Below, piece after piece: positions 1 to 7,988 of a stretch of 64,000 nt of DNA (within the stretch, counting starts at the first letter, position 1; the number at the start of each line of letters is the position of its first letter). The DNA comes from Pantoea ananatis LMG 2665 (GTDB lineage Bacteria > Pseudomonadota > Gammaproteobacteria > Enterobacterales > Enterobacteriaceae), in NCBI RefSeq assembly GCF_000710035.2, contig NZ_JMJJ01000007.1, forward strand, positions 186,001 to 250,000, written 5' to 3'. A program made the translations under genes and the position numbers. A model generated the notes under the pieces. That model worked only from the letters and a program-made list of their open reading frames with translations. It had not been told where the DNA came from and did no database searches.

Positions 1-105
1 TGGTGTATCCAGCTGGTCGGTAAAAACCACATCCGCGAAGGTGACAACGTTAATTTCTCTATTGCGCCAGACAAGATCCGCTTTTTACGGGAAAGCTATT
101 CATGA
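1..105 (+). CDS. ABC transporter ATP-binding protein, C-terminal end (partial)
   Basis: Only the last 34 codons are inside the window; frame 1 is open from base 1 to the TGA at 103-105. The visible residues (a GDNVNFSIAPDKIRFL stretch) look like the final strands of a TOBE domain, which ends the ATPase subunit of many importers of the spermidine/putrescine, iron and phosphonate type. The stop overlaps the ATG of the next permease gene (ATGA at 102-105), so the two are translationally coupled. The ATPase identity is inferred mainly from that coupling and the following permease-permease-binding protein order, because the nucleotide-binding motifs lie upstream of the window. Confidence 0.7.
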   Translation, partial: WCIQLVGKNHIREGDNVNFSIAPDKIRFLRESYS

Positions 106-968
106 AAACGCGCAACCGGAACAGGCTCTGTTGGTTGCTGGTCCTGCCTGCGGTCGCGCCGGTCATCATCACTCTGGTGCTGATTGTGATCATGGCGTTG
201 GCGCAATCCGTTGGCCTGTTTAATTTTGGCGCACCGGCGCACTTCACGCTTCAGTACTGGCAAACCATTCTGAATGACAGCCAGCTGTGGCGCGCGACAG
301 GCTATTCGCTCAGAATCGGCGTGCTGAGTGCAGTGCTGTCCGTTGCCCTGGCGCTTCCGCTGGCACTGTGGCTGAGAAAGCCGTTTCCCGGCTCGATGCT
401 GATGGGCGGCTTACTCAAAGCCCCGCTGATGGTACACGGACTGGTGGCTGCGCTGCTGTTTATCAACCTGATTTCCTGGCAGGGCTTTATTAACCTGGGC
501 TTGCTCAAGCTGGGGATCATCTCGCACCCCATCAGAATGCAGAATGACCGCTGGGGAATTGGCGTGATTATTTTGCAGGTCTGGAAACAGCTTCCCTATG
601 CGCTGCTTATCATTACCGGCAGCCTGCGCGCGATTGGTGACGAAATTTTTAATGCCGCGCGGGATTTAGGCGCCGGCAAGACTGCCCGGTTGTTACAGAT
701 CATCCTGCCCTTATCTATCAAGTCCGTTCAGGTATCGCTGGTGCTGATCTTCATCGGCGCCTTGGGTGACTTTTCATTTCAGGTCGTTGCGGGGCCAACC
801 AGCGTGTTCTCTCTTTCGCAATACATGCTGCGCTTCCCTGAAATCAGCGCGCAGGGCTGGAATCTTGCGGCCGTTGTCGCGGTAATTTTGATGCTGGCGG
901 CTTTTATCGGTGCAGTGGTGCTTGCCACCCTGGCGAAGTGGCTACAACAAGCCGGAGAACAGAGATAA
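102..968 (+). CDS. ABC transporter inner-membrane permease 1
   Basis: A 288-residue binding-protein-dependent transport permease. It has an N-terminal membrane anchor (about residues 8-35) and further hydrophobic segments, with the EAA loop recognisable near residues 187-205 (FNAARDLGAGKTARLLQIILP), the site that docks on the ATPase. The family (CysTW/PotBC-like) moves small solutes handed over by a periplasmic binding protein. It overlaps the ATPase stop by 4 bases and the next permease start by one base (TAATG), so the four importer genes form an operon. The substrate is not readable from the permease; the phosphodiesterase and porin downstream suggest a phosphorus-containing or glycerol-linked solute (inference). 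Confidence 0.85.
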   Translation: MKTRNRNRLCWLLVLPAVAPVIITLVLIVIMALAQSVGLFNFGAPAHFTLQYWQTILNDSQLWRATGYSLRIGVLSAVLSVALALPLALWLRKPFPGSMLMGGLLKAPLMVHGLVAALLFINLISWQGFINLGLLKLGIISHPIRMQNDRWGIGVIILQVWKQLPYALLIITGSLRAIGDEIFNAARDLGAGKTARLLQIILPLSIKSVQVSLVLIFIGALGDFSFQVVAGPTSVFSLSQYMLRFPEISAQGWNLAAVVAVILMLAAFIGAVVLATLAKWLQQAGEQR

Positions 969-1804
969 TGAAAGCCAGAGAGACGTTATCCCCGCTGCGA
1001 ATCGTCATGATGATCCTTATCACCGCCCTGTTTATGCTGTGGCTGGTTATTCCCTTTATGTTGACCGTCCTGTGGTCACTGGTCGATAAAACCCATCCGT
1101 GGGCATGGCCAGATGCCCTGCCGCCGGTTCTCTCACTGGGACGCTGGGTAGAGGTATGGACCACGACCGCGTTACCCCAGGCGCTCAGAAACAGCTATTT
1201 ACTGGCGGCAACCGTCTCCGTCTGCACGCTGACGTTGTCTCTGCCTGCCGCGTGGGCGTTTGGCAGAATGTCGTTTACGGGCAAACACCTTTTACAGAAT
1301 GCGATCTTACTGCCGCTTATCGTTCCGGGCTTTGTCGTCGCGCTGTTTTTTTCCATGTTGCTCAACGTGGCGGGCATTCACAGCCGGTTTGGTGGCATTT
1401 TGCTGGGGCATATTATTATCTTGATGCCTTATGCCGTGCGCATTCTGACCCTGTCATTTTCGCAGATACGCCAGGACACGCTCGATGCAGCACGAGATAT
1501 GGGCGCTTCGGTGATCAACCGTTTTTTAGTGGCCTGCCTGCCCACCATCAGACCGGGAATATTTGCCGCATTAATTATTGTCTTTACATTATCAATAGAA
1601 GAGTTCGCCATAAGTTTCATTGTTGGCTCACCCGATTTTATTACCGTCCCTACCATTCTGTATTCTTATCTGGGTTATAACTTTATTCGACCCAACGCGG
1701 CGGTTATTTCTTTAATGCTGGTTGTGCCAAATGTCATGTTGATGTTGATTGCAGAAAAATTACTGACAAAAAATCCTGTCGCCTCCTTTGCAGGAAAAGG
1801 CTGA
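968..1804 (+). CDS. ABC transporter inner-membrane permease 2
   Basis: A 278-residue permease, partner of the preceding one. The frame is open from 938, but the ATG at 968 follows GGAG and overlaps the previous stop as TAATG, so it is the likely start. Membrane segments begin at about residues 12-35; the EAA-type loop is seen as LDAARDMGASVINRFL near residue 173. The two permeases probably form the heterodimeric channel. It ends 31 bases before the binding-protein gene. Confidence 0.85.
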   Translation: MKARETLSPLRIVMMILITALFMLWLVIPFMLTVLWSLVDKTHPWAWPDALPPVLSLGRWVEVWTTTALPQALRNSYLLAATVSVCTLTLSLPAAWAFGRMSFTGKHLLQNAILLPLIVPGFVVALFFSMLLNVAGIHSRFGGILLGHIIILMPYAVRILTLSFSQIRQDTLDAARDMGASVINRFLVACLPTIRPGIFAALIIVFTLSIEEFAISFIVGSPDFITVPTILYSYLGYNFIRPNAAVISLMLVVPNVMLMLIAEKLLTKNPVASFAGKG

Positions 1805-1835
1805 CAGTCTTTAACACGCGTTATTGGGGAAAAAT

Positions 1836-2939
1836 ATGTTCAGACTCGTTGCTGCAATATTATTGCTGGCCGGGGCTTTCTGTAGCCAGGCTCAGGATTT
1901 AACCTCGATGAACTGGGAACAGATTGTCGAACAGGCGAAAAAAGAAGGGAAATTAACCTGGTATCAATGGTATTACCAGGACCGTTTAAAAGAGCAGGTC
2001 AGCCTGTTTGAAAAACAGTACGGTATTAACGTTACCCTGTCTGAAGGCACATTACAGGGCAACATTAATAAACTCATGGCCGACCGGGGACGGGAAACGG
2101 GCGATATTGATGTGTTTTCGATTGGCGGGGGCGCATTCGGTACCGTATCGCCTCAGCAAACGTTTTTTGGCCCGCTTAATACACTGCTGCCGGAAGGCAA
2201 AACCCTGAACTACACCATTGAGGGAACGGACAGTAAAGGCTATGGCGTGGCATTTTGGGGCAACCAGACCGGTCTGGCCTACGATTCGCGCCGCCTGAAA
2301 GAAAGTGAGTTGCCACGAACCCTGCCGCAGATTACGTCCTTCCTGCAAAGTCATCCTCAGGAATTTGGCTTCAACGTTGAAAACGGCGGTTCCGGCCCGG
2401 CCTTTATTGAATCGGTGACGCGCACGCTGGTACCGGGTTTTGATTTCACCAAAGGCGACGCAGATGTAAAAAGCCTGACGGCTCTGCAGCCCGCCTGGAA
2501 CTGGTTCAAACAGCAGCGCCCCAACTACATCATTACGGCCTCCAACGCCGACAGCGTCACCCGACTGGTCAGCGGTGAGTTCCTGCTGGTCCCCGCCTGG
2601 GAAGATTACCTGGTGGGATTAGAAAACCACGGTGAAGTCCCGAAAACTATCCGGCTGTATATCCCCGATTTCGGCATGCCCGGCGGCGGAAATATGGTGG
2701 CGATACCTAAAAACGCGCCCCACAAAGCGGCAGCGTTGCTGTTTATCCACTGGTTGACGCTGCCTACCACCCAACGGCTGTTCCAGCAGGTTTATGGCAT
2801 TACGCCTCAAAACAAAGAAGTGAATCGTGATGCCGGGCTGATCAATAGCAAAGAGCGCGTTCATGGCACTCAGTTCATGCCTAAACCGCTGGGTGATGAA
2901 GTCAGGACCGAATTCTCTAACCAGGTTTTGCTTAAGTAG
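1836..2939 (+). CDS. ABC transporter periplasmic substrate-binding protein
   Basis: A 367-residue extracellular solute-binding protein of the family-1/AfuA-like type. The ATG at 1836 sits behind GGGGA and opens with a Sec signal peptide (MFRLVAAILLLAGAFCSQAQ, cleavage near residue 20); a TTG 12 bases upstream is possible but would spoil the signal. After the signal comes an EQAKKEGKLTWYQWY stretch typical of the first lobe, then an SIGGGAFG segment in the ligand-cleft region. There is no lipobox, so it is probably free in the periplasm. It delivers the ligand to the two upstream permeases. Ligand unknown; candidates are a glycerophosphodiester, a phosphonate or a related anion. Confidence 0.8.
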   Translation: MFRLVAAILLLAGAFCSQAQDLTSMNWEQIVEQAKKEGKLTWYQWYYQDRLKEQVSLFEKQYGINVTLSEGTLQGNINKLMADRGRETGDIDVFSIGGGAFGTVSPQQTFFGPLNTLLPEGKTLNYTIEGTDSKGYGVAFWGNQTGLAYDSRRLKESELPRTLPQITSFLQSHPQEFGFNVENGGSGPAFIESVTRTLVPGFDFTKGDADVKSLTALQPAWNWFKQQRPNYIITASNADSVTRLVSGEFLLVPAWEDYLVGLENHGEVPKTIRLYIPDFGMPGGGNMVAIPKNAPHKAAALLFIHWLTLPTTQRLFQQVYGITPQNKEVNRDAGLINSKERVHGTQFMPKPLGDEVRTEFSNQVLLK

Positions 2940-2976
2940 ACCTGCGATAAAACCCTAACAGAAGGTAAAGCCAAGA

Positions 2977-3723
2977 ATGTCGACCAAAAAACACCCTGCA
3001 CGCGTAGTGAACGCCCGCCTGATTGCCCATCGGGGAGCACCGCTGCTGGCACCGGAAAACACGCTGCCTTCGTTTCAGGCGGCGGTTGAACGCGGAGCGA
3101 CGTGGATAGAGGTGGATGTCAAACTCACCAAAGATATGCACCCGGTCATTATTCATGACGATTCCGTAGACCGGACAACGAATGGCAAAGGCTATGTGGC
3201 AAATTTAACCCTGGATGAGATCCGGTCGCTGGAGGCTGGCGTGTGTTACGGCCACCTCTTTAAAGGTGTGAAAGTGCCTACGCTGGCTGAAACTGTGGGC
3301 TTTGTACTGGATAAAGGCGTCGGGCTGCAACTGGAAATCAAACCCACCTCCGGGCAGGAAGTGGAAACGGCGGAGATTGCGATCGCTCAGTTGAAGTCGT
3401 TGTGGCCAGCGAGCGAGAAGAAGTTATTTATCAGCAGCTTCTCTGAGATTTCGCTGCAGGTTGCCGCCAGGCTGATGCCTGACGTACCGCGTGGGCTGGC
3501 AGTTTGCGTCCCGCCAAAAGACCCGGCGGCGCTCCTCGCCAGAACAGGTTGCCAGATCCTGCATTTCCTGGGTGACTTCGCAACGGACGAAGACCTGACG
3601 CGCCTGGCCCGTTCAGGTATTGAATTCGCGATTGCCACGATCAATGACCCGGTGCTTGCCCGAAAATATATTGATGCGGGCGCACAAACGGTATTAAGCG
3701 ATATACCCGACTTGGCATTTTGA
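2977..3723 (+). CDS. ugpQ: Glycerophosphodiester phosphodiesterase (UgpQ type)
   Basis: A 248-residue TIM-barrel phosphodiesterase without a signal peptide, so it acts in the cytoplasm on glycerophosphodiesters (for example glycerophosphocholine), giving sn-glycerol-3-phosphate and an alcohol. The GDPD signature is complete: AHRGAPLLAPENT near residue 17, EVDVKLTKD near 46, the catalytic HDDSVDRTT near 60, and EIKPT near 113. It follows the binding-protein gene by 37 bases on the same strand, so the importer probably brings in the diester that this enzyme splits. The symbol is by family resemblance; the canonical ugpBAEC importer is not the one found here. Confidence 0.85.
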   Translation: MSTKKHPARVVNARLIAHRGAPLLAPENTLPSFQAAVERGATWIEVDVKLTKDMHPVIIHDDSVDRTTNGKGYVANLTLDEIRSLEAGVCYGHLFKGVKVPTLAETVGFVLDKGVGLQLEIKPTSGQEVETAEIAIAQLKSLWPASEKKLFISSFSEISLQVAARLMPDVPRGLAVCVPPKDPAALLARTGCQILHFLGDFATDEDLTRLARSGIEFAIATINDPVLARKYIDAGAQTVLSDIPDLAF

Positions 3724-3790
3724 ATAAAAAGTTCATCAGGATGTTCTCTGCCTGAATGCAATAACACCAAGGAAAGCCATTATAAAAAAT

Positions 3791-3809
3791 GGCCATAAAC
3801 TTTATGGCC
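3791..3809. repeat. Perfect 9+1+9 inverted repeat after the phosphodiesterase gene
   Basis: GGCCATAAA and TTTATGGCC flank one central base. There is no uridine run, so a simple terminator is doubtful; it may be an operator, or a hairpin protecting the 3' end of the upstream transcript. It lies 68 bases after the phosphodiesterase stop and about 115 bases before the porin start. Confidence 0.5.
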
Positions 3810-3922
3810 GCTATACCCATTTTATTATTTAGTCATTAAACAAGACGAAAGTGATATTGAAATAAATACCGCCCTGAGCGGTAACATCCTCATGCTTTAG
3901 TTAACTGATAAGGGTAGATGAT

Positions 3923-5002
3923 ATGCACAATAAAATAAAAACAGTCGCGCCGTATGCAATGTGTTTTCTGGTCTCATTTTCTGCATGCTCCGCCGAGATT
4001 TATAATAAAAGTGGAAATAAGCTCGACCTGTACGGTAAAGTCGATGCGCGCCATGTTTTCTCAGATAATATTGCAGAAGATGGCGACAACTCTTATGCAC
4101 GCCTGGGTTTTAAAGGTGAGACGCAAATTAATGATAAGCTTACCGGTTATGGTCAATGGGAATATAATTTCCAGCTGAATCACAGTGAAGGCGGTAGCGA
4201 TGCGCAAACGGGTAATGCCACACGTTTAGGGTTTGCCGGTCTGAAACTCGCCGACTTCGGCTCGTTCGATTATGGCCGTAGCTTTGGGGTACTGTATGTT
4301 GCCTCTGCCTATACGGATATGGCACCGATCTACGGTTCCGGCACCATGACCACCAACGATAACTTCCTGTCAAAACGCTCAACCGGCCTCGCGACCTGGC
4401 ACTCTCCGGACTGGGGCGGGTTAAAGTTAACCCTGCAGTATCAAGGGAAAAATGACCGCTCAACCGCCAAACTGGCTAACGGAGATGGTTACGGTGCTGG
4501 CCTGACTTACAGCATTACCGATGGGCTGAGCATTGCGGCAGCAGGGATGAAAGCAAAACGGACACTGACTCAGCAAGCTGACGGTCAGGGAGACGATGCC
4601 ACCGCCTGGGTAACCTCTGCAAAATATGACGCCAACCAGATCTATCTGGCCGCCATGTATGGCGAAGCCAATGACGTTACGCCTTATGGACAGCTGGCAC
4701 AGGTCGCCGACAAAACCCATAACTTTGAGGCGATTGCACAGTACCAGTTCCTGAACGGTTTGCGCCCTTCTGTCGGTTTTGTCACGCAGCGTGGCGAAAA
4801 CCTGCAGGGCGCTGGGAATTTTGCCGGGGGCAGCCAGACGATGCAGAAATATATTGCGGTGGGCACCTATTACTATTTCAACAAGAACATGCTGACCTAC
4901 GTGGACTACCGCATTAACTTACTGAAGGAAAACGATTTTACGCGCGCCACCGGCATTACGACGAAAAACAGTATCGGTATGGGCCTGACCTATCAATTCT
5001 GA
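3923..5002 (+). CDS. Outer membrane general porin (OmpC/OmpF/PhoE family)
   Basis: A 359-residue trimeric porin. The N-terminus is a signal peptide (basic start, hydrophobic core, ends at CSA), followed by the family hallmark AEIYNKSGNKLDLYGKVDARH. The interior shows alternating beta-strand patterns, and the chain ends GMGLTYQF with the terminal Phe recognised by the Bam machinery. It is a little shorter than E. coli OmpC. A 6-bp hairpin (TACCGC/GCGGTA, 3867-3883) lies in the 5' untranslated region. Its place directly after an importer and a phosphodiesterase suggests it supplies the outer-membrane pore for that system, though it has its own 200-base upstream region and could be expressed separately. 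Confidence 0.9.
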   Translation: MHNKIKTVAPYAMCFLVSFSACSAEIYNKSGNKLDLYGKVDARHVFSDNIAEDGDNSYARLGFKGETQINDKLTGYGQWEYNFQLNHSEGGSDAQTGNATRLGFAGLKLADFGSFDYGRSFGVLYVASAYTDMAPIYGSGTMTTNDNFLSKRSTGLATWHSPDWGGLKLTLQYQGKNDRSTAKLANGDGYGAGLTYSITDGLSIAAAGMKAKRTLTQQADGQGDDATAWVTSAKYDANQIYLAAMYGEANDVTPYGQLAQVADKTHNFEAIAQYQFLNGLRPSVGFVTQRGENLQGAGNFAGGSQTMQKYIAVGTYYYFNKNMLTYVDYRINLLKENDFTRATGITTKNSIGMGLTYQF

Positions 5003-5061
5003 TCCGCCTGTTGCTGCTTCGTCCTGTGTTGCTTCAATCCTGATCATCGCTCATTTAGCGA

Positions 5062-5085
5062 GGCCGGCAAATGCCGGCTTTTTTT
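5062..5085 (+). terminator. Rho-independent terminator of the porin gene
   Basis: Stem GCCGGC / GCCGGC with an AAAT loop followed by seven T residues, 60 bases after the porin stop. It separates the porin from the converging esterase gene. Confidence 0.85.
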
Positions 5086-5108
5086 ACGCCTGCCGCAGGA
5101 AGCGTCAG

Positions 5109-6044
5109 TCAGGACAGAACGGAGGCGTGCCTGACCGCCAATGCGCCCTGACTGAGGTTTTCCAGCCATTTAACATAGGCCTGATCCCACAGCGCGGCAG
5201 GTGTACCCGCTTTGCCGAGTCCAAAACCATGCCCCCCGCTGGACAGCTGAATCAGCTGCACCGGTACGCGGTTGCGGCGACAGGTGTCACGCATGAGCTG
5301 GGTGTTAAAGGGTTTTGAGGTGTGATCGTCTCCGGCCTGAGCCAGGAACGTGGGCGGATAGAGATTCGTCACATAGTTTTGTACTGACCAGCTGGCTTCT
5401 TCTTGCGGACTGGCGTCATTGCCCACCATCATCAGGTGCGTGTTGGTATGCTGATAGGGCGCTTCAAGCGTAATCACCGGGTAAATCAGCCCAACACTGT
5501 CGGCTTTAGGGACTTCCTGATCCAGCCTGTCCACCGGCGGATATGACTGAAATTCCGGGCGCGCCGCCGCCATGCCCAGTAAATGCCCCCCAGCCGAAAA
5601 CCCCAGAACATGCACTTTTCGTTCAAACGAACGTATCAGGCGCAGCGCGCGCTGTGCATCCTGTAAAGGCGCGAGGTTGCCAGCCTGCCATTTCTCGCGC
5701 GGTAAGCGGTAGCTGAGCACATAGGCGGTATAACCGTTAGCATTTAACCAGTGCGCGACGGGCCAGGCTTCGCGTCCCATACCAATCCACCGGTAGCCTC
5801 CCCCGGCCGCAATCAGCACCGCTTCGCCATTGGGATTTTCTGGCCTGAAGCGTTGAATCGCCGGGCTGACAATATTCGACCATGAACCCCAGGCGTCCAC
5901 GCGCAATGTTCCAGACGGCCCACCGCCGCCGGGCGGTTCGTCCGGCCAGAGAGGAATAATATCATCGCGGGCAAACAGTTTGCTGGTAGCCAGTGAAAGC
6001 GCAAGCGCTCCTGTGCCGAAAATAAAGCGTCGACGCGTAATCAT
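5109..6044 (-). CDS. Exported alpha/beta-hydrolase (esterase/lipase)
   Basis: A 311-residue alpha/beta-hydrolase of the BD-FAE/acetyl-esterase type. The N-terminus MITRRRFIFGTGALALSLATSKLFA has the RRxF pattern and hydrophobic stretch of a Tat signal, so it is probably exported folded to the periplasm. The nucleophile elbow is GFSAGG (Ser150), with acid candidates in AGDD (239-240) and the catalytic His in GGHGFG (His272). Family members remove acetyl or feruloyl groups from plant polysaccharides; the true substrate here is unknown. It stands alone, on the strand opposite the porin. Confidence 0.8.
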   Translation of the reverse strand: MITRRRFIFGTGALALSLATSKLFARDDIIPLWPDEPPGGGGPSGTLRVDAWGSWSNIVSPAIQRFRPENPNGEAVLIAAGGGYRWIGMGREAWPVAHWLNANGYTAYVLSYRLPREKWQAGNLAPLQDAQRALRLIRSFERKVHVLGFSAGGHLLGMAAARPEFQSYPPVDRLDQEVPKADSVGLIYPVITLEAPYQHTNTHLMMVGNDASPQEEASWSVQNYVTNLYPPTFLAQAGDDHTSKPFNTQLMRDTCRRNRVPVQLIQLSSGGHGFGLGKAGTPAALWDQAYVKWLENLSQGALAVRHASVLS

Positions 6045-6169
6045 GATGCCTGTTAAATCAATGCCATAAAGGTCAGCCGACCCTTTCGGCCCGCTGCGTT
6101 TTTATTATGTATCGCACATTTGGTTAAGACGCTGGCGATTATGTACGCAATCGGTAGGGAAAATCCATT

Positions 6170-6194
6170 AAAAAACGCGCCATTTTAGCGCGTT
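6170..6194 (-). terminator. Terminator of the small secreted protein gene
   Basis: Read on the minus strand, AACGCGC / GCGCGTT around a 7-base loop is followed by a T run, 21 bases past the stop of the gene ending at 6215. Confidence 0.75.
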
Positions 6195-6214
6195 TATTGG
6201 CGAATTAACTGCGG

Positions 6215-6553
6215 TTAATCTTCCTGCTGAAACTGCGTCATCACCGTTTGTTCACACTGTTGGGTATTGGTGCGGAGTTTGGCGCGTTCTTCATCACCCA
6301 GCTGCAGCCAGGCGCTGGCCACTTCATTGGCCAGCTCTTCATCAAATTCAGGCTTGCTGACGGCAGAGGAGGACTGCGATCCTGCCACGCTGGCCTTCAT
6401 TTTTTCCACATACTGGTCGGCTGTCGAAACGCTTTTTTCACTGCTGACAATGTGACACAGCTGGCTTGCATACACGCTTTCTTCACTATTGTCTTCCGCC
6501 AGCGCGCTGCCCGACGCCAGCATGCTCAGCAACAGTATCTGAGATATCTTCAT
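6215..6553 (-). CDS. Small secreted protein of unknown function
   Basis: A 112-residue protein with a clear Sec signal (MKISQILLLSMLASGSALA, cleavage before EDN). The mature part is short, polar, acidic and probably helical, with two Cys residues that could form a disulfide in the periplasm. There are two adjacent ATG codons; the second (6553) is better spaced from GGGAG and is chosen. It has its own terminator and no clear operon partner: the antiporter gene ends its upstream side 30 bases away on the same strand. I do not recognise the family. Confidence 0.7.
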   Translation of the reverse strand: MKISQILLLSMLASGSALAEDNSEESVYASQLCHIVSSEKSVSTADQYVEKMKASVAGSQSSSAVSKPEFDEELANEVASAWLQLGDEERAKLRTNTQQCEQTVMTQFQQED

Positions 6554-6583
6554 CATCTACTCCCGTTATCAGTTAATTCACTC

Positions 6584-7927
6584 TCATGACAGGCGTTGTT
6601 TCGCCTCCAGTCGGGCCTGGCGCCAGTTGAGCAGCGGCGTCACTGAAATGCCGTGAACCACGATACTGCACACCACCAGCGTCAGCGCCATATCAGCCAT
6701 TATCGTTGCTTCTGCGCCCCCCATGCCATGGACCCAGGCGAACGCAATATAGTTAAGGCTCCCAATACCGCGGATACCCAGCCAGCCAATAAGCAACCGC
6801 TGAGGAAGCGGCATGCCCGTCCCGAGGGTAACCAACCACACCGCCAGGGGGCGCACCACGATAAACAGCAGCAGTCCAAGGAAGATGCCCTGAATGTTCC
6901 AGTGGTATGCCATGGTTACGCCCAGTACCACCATCATGATGGCAGCCAGCAAACGTTCAATAGTATCGCCAAAAGAAAGCGCGTCGCCTACTACTAAACC
7001 AACGGATTTCACCATGCCACTGCTGCGTTGCTGCAGGCGCTTGTTGGGATTGACCAATGCCTCTGCAGGCAGTAACCGATCGTCGTCCGACATATCGTCT
7101 GGCTGGTAACGTTTAAAGACGCCCAGCTCAGCACGGCGCAGCCCAAGACCGGCGGCAAAGGTGGCCAGAAAGCCTGAAGCACCCAGCCATTCCGCCAGGG
7201 CGTAGCTGAGCGCGATCAACGCCAGCGCCAGAAAGTCGTTGGGGGCGCAATCCCCATGCGCATTGCGAAGCCGGGTGGCCAGTAAGCCAACGAGTCGGCC
7301 CAGGCCAAATCCCAGCAGGATACCGCCGCCGATGGCCCACACGACGTCGACAGCAGCCCAGTGCGCCAGCATGCCTGCACTGAGGTTTTCGCCGTTGAAC
7401 AGCAGCAAAGCCAGCACCAGCAACGGCAGCGCTGAACCATCATTCATGCCCGCCTCGCTAGAAATGGCGACGCGCAAGGCGTCATCGTCCTGCGCGTCGC
7501 TCACCGAAATCAGGCTAGCCAGTACCGGGTCGGTGGGCGCAACAATTGCGCCAAACGCCAGTGCAACGGGCCAGGACAACCCGACCAGCCAATGAGACAG
7601 CAGCGTCATGGCCGCCACCGTCATCAACATCGCCGGAAAGGCCAGTAAGCCTCCGGCTCGCCAGCTTTTCGCTTTAAGCGGCAAGCGTAATTTGAGCCCC
7701 GTAATAAACAGTGACGCAGCCATCGTGATTTCGGTAATGTGCGTCACCAGTTCCGCATGGCGAATGATATCAATCTCGATAACATCAAACATCCACGGCC
7801 CACAGGCGATCCCGGCTAACAAGAAAAGACCAAAAGAGGTCACTGGGCCACGGTGGATCCACCCTGATGCCAGTGACATTAATAACAGAAGACAGCCCGT
7901 CGCGGCTGTCCAGGCAATAAAGTTCAT
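6584..7927 (-). CDS. CPA1-family cation/proton antiporter
   Basis: A 447-residue inner-membrane transporter with about 12 hydrophobic segments. It carries the hallmarks of the NhaP/CPA1 branch: APTDPVLAS near residue 130 and the buried acidic EAGMNDGSALP near residue 159, the region that binds the exchanged cation and proton. The family exports Na+ or K+ in exchange for H+ for pH and salt tolerance. The cytoplasmic tail after the last helix is short, so the large regulatory domains found in some homologues are absent. It may share a transcript with the downstream small secreted protein. Confidence 0.85.
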   Translation of the reverse strand: MNFIAWTAATGCLLLLMSLASGWIHRGPVTSFGLFLLAGIACGPWMFDVIEIDIIRHAELVTHITEITMAASLFITGLKLRLPLKAKSWRAGGLLAFPAMLMTVAAMTLLSHWLVGLSWPVALAFGAIVAPTDPVLASLISVSDAQDDDALRVAISSEAGMNDGSALPLLVLALLLFNGENLSAGMLAHWAAVDVVWAIGGGILLGFGLGRLVGLLATRLRNAHGDCAPNDFLALALIALSYALAEWLGASGFLATFAAGLGLRRAELGVFKRYQPDDMSDDDRLLPAEALVNPNKRLQQRSSGMVKSVGLVVGDALSFGDTIERLLAAIMMVVLGVTMAYHWNIQGIFLGLLLFIVVRPLAVWLVTLGTGMPLPQRLLIGWLGIRGIGSLNYIAFAWVHGMGGAEATIMADMALTLVVCSIVVHGISVTPLLNWRQARLEAKQRLS

Positions 7928-7988
7928 AACGCACCGTTTTAATTGAGTTTATGACTAAGCCTGGCACATTTGCTGACGGGCGGAAGGA

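Noticed and set aside
1099-1680. 193-residue open frame inside the second permease
   Set aside because: Overlaps the permease completely in another frame; composition rich in Arg, His and Cys as is usual for shadows.
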